A DNA stretch of 64,000 nt from Novosphingobium sp. B1 (GTDB taxonomy: Bacteria > Pseudomonadota > Alphaproteobacteria > Sphingomonadales > Sphingomonadaceae): positions 682,001 to 746,000 of the forward strand of contig NZ_FWXL01000001.1 of assembly GCF_900176395.1 (NCBI RefSeq), given 5' to 3'. The notes beneath the pieces were generated by a model that did not search any database, was not told the origin of the DNA, and was given only the letters and a program-made list of their open reading frames with translations. The translations under genes were made by a program, and so were the position numbers. Positions 61,601-64,000 of the stretch are shown one piece after another; the first letter of the stretch is position 1, and every line of letters starts with the position of its first letter.

Positions 61601-62992
61601 GTGGGCTTCGCCGGCATAGATCACGGATTCGATCTGCGCATCGGAGAGGATGCCCAGCGTGGCGAGCTGGGGCGGCAGATGCGGCCGGTAGGAGGGCCTG
61701 GGCGGCGCGACCGAGGCCATCGCGGCGGACTGGACCAGCGGCGTCGGGTGTGCGCCTGCGCCAGGGACCACGATCGACTGGAGTGCATAGGGCTCGTAGA
61801 TGCTCTCGCCGAGCCGATCGGCGGGCGGCGTCCAGTCGGTCGTCTCATAGGCCTGTTCGACCGCTTCGGTCTCAGGATCGGCGGGCGCAGAGGGCGACAC
61901 GGCGATCCGCGCCTTCGCCAACCCGCGCGAAACAGATGCGGTGACCGGCAGGGGCGTGACAGGCGATGGTGTGATCGGTGCGCGCGGCGGCACCTGATCC
62001 AGCACCCAACCGAGCAGCGTGGCAGTATCGGGCGCCTTGCCGGCACTCTCGACGAACCGGCCCGGATTTTCCGCGGGCAGCTTGTCGATTACGGTCAACC
62101 GCGTGTCGATGGTCGTGCCGTGCTTCGCATAGATCTTGCCATCGATAGCGGCGGTGAACACGACGCGGGCCTGTTCCTGCAGCCGCGTGAACGGGGCGCG
62201 CCACTCCCAGGACGCCGGCGCACAGCTGGCGCCGGTGATCGCGACCAGCCGGCCGCCCGGTTCGAGTCGGGCCAGTGCGGATTCGATATGGCGCATCACC
62301 GCGTTCCGCATTGTCCGGTCGACATGGGCCACGGCCGAGAAAGGCGGATTCATCAGCACGACGGTCGGGCGGATCGCAAGTCGCAGCCGATCGTCGATCG
62401 ACGCGGCGTCATGGTTCGAGACGGCGATGCCCGCAAAGAGATGGCCGAGTAGCGCGGCGCGGGTTTCCGCAAGCTCGTTGAGCGTCAGACCCGCGCGTGA
62501 CAGCACGGCATGGACTGCCAGCATGCCGGTGCCTGCCGAGGGTTCGAGCACATGATCGCCGGGTACGAGCGCAGCGGCGAGCGCTGCGACATAGGCAAGG
62601 CCCGGCGGCGTCGAATATTGCTGGAGCGCCTGCGAAGTTTTCGAGCGGCGGGTGTGCGTCGGCAGCAGGGCGGCAATCCGTTCGATCAGCGCCAGCGCGC
62701 TGGCAGGCGCACGGCCGATGATCGTCTGGCCATAGCGGCGCAGAAACAGGATCTCGGCGGCCTCGCAGGCGTCATAGGCGCTCTTCCAGTCCCACGCGCC
62801 TTCGGCGTCGGTTCCGCCGAACGCTTGCGACATCGCCGCGCGCAAGGTTGCGGCATCGACCGGACGCCCGGCCTCCAGGCTGGGCAGGAGGCCGCGCGCG
62901 GCAGCGAGCAGGGCAACGCCCTGCAAGGCAAAGCCGGATGCGGCCGGGAGGGGCGCGGCGCAAAGCGCCGCGTCGGACAGGATCTGGGTCAT
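58643..62992 (-). CDS. Methylase plus strawberry-notch-type helicase fusion
   Basis: A 1449-residue protein. The N-terminal part has methylase motifs (LEPSAGTGML 149-158, NPPF 215-218); then comes a superfamily-2 ATPase with Walker A GDGTGAGKG (501-509), DEAH 610-613 and helicase C motifs (FGRTNRTNQKQPP), as in the strawberry notch family. These giants are typical for such elements and are suspected to protect or process incoming DNA; antirestriction is inference. Full length, no frameshift. Confidence 0.93.
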   Translation of the reverse strand: MTQILSDAALCAAPLPAASGFALQGVALLAAARGLLPSLEAGRPVDAATLRAAMSQAFGGTDAEGAWDWKSAYDACEAAEILFLRRYGQTIIGRAPASALALIERIAALLPTHTRRSKTSQALQQYSTPPGLAYVAALAAALVPGDHVLEPSAGTGMLAVHAVLSRAGLTLNELAETRAALLGHLFAGIAVSNHDAASIDDRLRLAIRPTVVLMNPPFSAVAHVDRTMRNAVMRHIESALARLEPGGRLVAITGASCAPASWEWRAPFTRLQEQARVVFTAAIDGKIYAKHGTTIDTRLTVIDKLPAENPGRFVESAGKAPDTATLLGWVLDQVPPRAPITPSPVTPLPVTASVSRGLAKARIAVSPSAPADPETEAVEQAYETTDWTPPADRLGESIYEPYALQSIVVPGAGAHPTPLVQSAAMASVAPPRPSYRPHLPPQLATLGILSDAQIESVIYAGEAHDGHLSGSWKVDATCDVVTAAAEDAEGAIKFRRGWFLGDGTGAGKGRQVAAIILDNWLKGRRKALWLSVSDRLLEDAQRDWTALGQERLLMTPLSRFKQGSAIRLDEGVLFTTYATLRSQERGGKKSRVEQIVEWLGADFDGVIVFDEAHAMANAAGGKGARGDVAPSQQGRAGLRLQHALPNARIVYVSATGATTVQNLAYAQRLGLWGGDDFPFATRGEFVTAIENGGVAAMEVLARDLKALGLYAARSLSFDGVEYEMLEHRLTPEQVRIYDSYASAFEVIHNNLDAALEAAGVTSASHGTLNRQAKAQAKSAYQGMLQRFFNHLITSMQTPSVIASIARDLEAGHAAVVQIVSTGEAMQERRLAEIPADEWNDVSVDITPRDGVLSYLQHSFPVQLYEPFTDGEGNLFSRPVHDTEGNPIINREAVRLRDAMIERLAALPPVPGALDQIVQHFGTEMVAEVTGRSRRVVPKTNDDGTVRFAVENRPASAALHETDAFQSDVKRILVFSEAGGTGRSYHADLGAVNQRRRVHYLLEAGWKADAAIQGFGRTNRTNQKQPPLFRPVSTDVKAQKRFISTIARRLDSLGAITRGQRQTGGQNMFRPEDNLESWYARDALRQLYVLLARGKVEGCSLARFEAATGLSLLDSDGGLKDELPGINIFLNRMLALTVAMQNLLFEAFEGLLTARIEQAQASGSYEVGLETLAAESFRIVGRAPIYTHPGTGAQTALLTIERKDRLTPLSLEEALEQADNRGAKLLVNARTGKAAIQRRARSVTDDDGAIHPRVRLVWPLTDSVIPAEMLLAGHWEEVERDAFSAAWSAELAGLPSHEVSTLHMVSGLLLPIWKLLPDESTRVYRLQSDDGERIIGRRVSPAWAARVANDDGPVTVSGEDAMAMLLSGEAALLLAQNQKLQRVRAMNDWRIELTGFNDLGVERLKSLGLISEIVSWKLKLYVPTGAVGVAVLERLLDRFPVERISGRKAA

Positions 62993-63089
62993 GGGGGCAA
63001 GTCTCCGGGAGAGCGAGAAAGGGCGAAGCCCGCCGGACGCTCTCTCTGGGCCCGGCCGGGTTCTCCCTTCCCGGCCAAGCCTCTCCCTC

Positions 63090-63284
63090 TCACCCGGGCT
63101 CGATATCGAAGTCCTCCTCGACGCCCAGCGCCTTCAGCCGCGCATGATCGACGCTGCGCACGATCTCATAGTCGTCCGACATATACGCATAGTCGCCGGC
63201 CCGGACGTCGCCGAGCAAGCCCCAGGTGCCATCGGGCCAGACCGCAACATCGTCAGGGCCATAAGGGAGCGTGTGATCGGTCAT
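63090..63284 (-). CDS. Short acidic protein under leader element B
   Basis: A 64-residue acidic protein (MTDHTLPYGPDDVAVWPDGT...YMSDDYEIVRSVDHARLKAL). Net charge strongly negative, as in DNA mimics, but also in many small proteins. Its AGGAG is paired in the leader at 63292-63394. No family recognised. Confidence 0.65.
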   Translation of the reverse strand: MTDHTLPYGPDDVAVWPDGTWGLLGDVRAGDYAYMSDDYEIVRSVDHARLKALGVEEDFDIEPG

Positions 63285-63291
63285 AAGCTGT

Positions 63292-63394
63292 CTCCTGTTC
63301 CTGTGGCGGAACCATTCCCGCCGACGCCGGAAACAAGAGGCCGGACGAGACCGTCACCGAGCATGTGCGAGGGAAACCCCTTGCGGGTTGACGG
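63292..63394 (-). promoter_or_regulatory. Conserved leader element, copy B
   Basis: Minus strand: outer stem CCGTCA/TGACGG (63394-63389 with 63356-63351), inner hairpin AACCC-GCAAG-GGGTT, then CTCTTGTTTCC (63339-63329) able to pair with GGAACAGGAG at the ribosome site (63301-63292), enclosing a GGCGG/CCGCC hairpin with ATGGT loop (63305-63322). Confidence 0.7.
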
Positions 63395-63472
63395 ACATGA
63401 GACCGTGCCTCTTACCGGACGTCGATCAGGCGGGAAGATCAGACACGAGGACGGGGAGATCGCGGCTGGCCG

Positions 63473-63772
63473 TCACGCCGCGGAACGCCACCAGATGATA
63501 CGCTCCTGCCGACTGGCCCTGGCGAGCCACAACAGCAGGTCGCCGTGGCACGGCAGCGGTGCGCAATAGCAGACGAGATCACATCCGCGCAGCTCGTCGA
63601 GCGCCCGCAGAAGCTGATGCTGGCGGCGTAGCCAGCGCGCATATCTGGCGATGACCTCGGCGCGATCGCCATCGCGGCCGATGACGAACGGATTACCCCA
63701 TTTTGAGCCGCGTCCGATATAGGCAGCGTTTTCAGGAACGCCTGCCAGTCGCTTGTTGAGCACCTTGCACAT
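63473..63772 (-). CDS. DUF4326 protein under leader element C
   Basis: A 99-residue DUF4326 protein (YIGRGSKWGNPFVIGRDGDR; LRGCDLVCYCAPLPCHGDLL). The CxC...CHG set suggests metal binding. Function unknown. GGAGA precedes the ATG and is inside the stem of the leader at 63780-63868. The ATG at 63772 fits the family start (MCKVLNKR). Confidence 0.85.
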   Translation of the reverse strand: MCKVLNKRLAGVPENAAYIGRGSKWGNPFVIGRDGDRAEVIARYARWLRRQHQLLRALDELRGCDLVCYCAPLPCHGDLLLWLARASRQERIIWWRSAA

Positions 63773-63779
63773 CTGTTGT

Positions 63780-63868
63780 CTCCGCGCCGCCAGCACGACG
63801 GCATGCGAGCGCGAGAGGCACGGGTAAGGTCCGCGCGTCACCGGAGGGGAACGGCTTGCCCGTTGACG
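63780..63868 (-). promoter_or_regulatory. Conserved leader element, copy C
   Basis: Minus strand: outer stem CGTCA/TGACG (63868-63864 with 63840-63836), inner hairpin AACGG-GCAAG-CCGTT, a two-base compensatory change from AACCC/GGGTT, then CTCTCGCGC (63817-63809) that can pair with GCGCGGAG at the ribosome site (63787-63780). The ATGGT loop is not conserved in this copy. Confidence 0.65.
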
Positions 63869-63950
63869 ATCGGCAAGGCCGTGCCAAAGCCAGCGATGCC
63901 GCTGTGCGGGGCGAGCCGGATGATGCACGCGCCTCTGGCTGGCGGGCATG

Positions 63951-63983
63951 AAAAATGCCCGTCCCGATATGAGGAACGGGCAT
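63951..63983 (-). terminator. Rho-independent terminator of a gene beyond the window
   Basis: Minus strand: ATGCCCGT and ACGGGCAT (63976-63983 and 63955-63962) form an 8-bp stem followed by TTTTT (63951-63955 region). It ends a minus-strand transcript that begins past the right edge of the window. Confidence 0.7.
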
Positions 63984-64000
63984 CGATCAGGCTGGTATCG

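Noticed and set aside
59087..62452. Long open frame (about 1120 codons) on the plus strand
   Set aside because: It is antisense to the methylase-helicase gene; its composition is Arg/Gly/Asp-rich as expected of a GC-rich shadow frame, and no domain is visible.

Overview
The window reads as part of an integrated conjugative element from a Sphingomonadales-type alphaproteobacterium. The basis is GC-rich coding sequence, a sphingomonad-style TonB receptor, and the Trb-type conjugation set with DUF2274, DUF736, DUF2840 and DUF2285/DUF6499 proteins usual in such elements. No integrase, tRNA or rRNA gene is inside the window, so plasmid versus chromosomal element is not settled; the FseA/QseM/QseC/excisionase-like module favours an integrative element.

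Layout. 1-2171: a complete HipBA toxin-antitoxin pair followed by decayed AbiE remnants. 2172-12009: an intact, tightly overlapping trb operon on the minus strand (trbB C D E J, a 90-residue protein, trbK L F G I, DUF2274) encoding the mating-pair type IV secretion channel. 12010-40383: a 28 kb cargo block that separates trbB from its usual upstream neighbours, a ribbon-helix-helix gene and traG (40384-42872). 43146-43924: a DUF1778/GNAT toxin-antitoxin pair. 43983-48235: relaxase, lytic transglycosylase, DUF736, TraF peptidase and DUF2840. 48236-49815: iteron-like repeats, RepA and an AlpA-like excisionase. 49930-51729: a DUF6499/DUF2285 pair in +1 register, a small DUF2285 protein and a divergent XRE regulator, matching the FseA-QseM-QseC transfer-control logic known from ICEMlSym of Mesorhizobium. 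51785-64000: accessory and early-transfer type genes (DUF736 proteins, a Shedu-like nuclease, Tag glycosylase, DUF2493, toprim primase-like protein, a 1449-residue methylase/strawberry-notch helicase, DUF4326).

The cargo holds one long minus-strand series (28567 down to 14332): a small curlin-like protein, a CsgG/HfaB lipoprotein with an OmpA-like tail, a 1391-residue repeat protein, a periplasmic peptidoglycan-binding protein, then a complete second Tol-Pal system (tolQ R A B pal, an OmpW-like porin, cpoB), a CHAP amidase, a small membrane protein and a winged-helix protein. I infer a surface fibre or adhesin exported through a CsgG-type pore, with a dedicated Tol-Pal machine handling the envelope. 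Around it sit a c-di-GMP phosphodiesterase coupled to two tiny membrane proteins, two single-domain response regulators, a TonB receptor, two sensor kinases and a REC-winged-helix regulator, which are plausible controllers.

The most unusual non-coding signal is a repeated leader element (53359-53494, 54996-55104, 63292-63394, 63780-63868, all minus strand). Each copy has an outer stem with compensatory changes, an inner hairpin with a GCAAG-type loop, and a segment that can pair with the Shine-Dalgarno of the short gene just downstream. It looks like a family of translation-controlling RNAs, or single-strand DNA hairpins, attached to accessory genes of the element.
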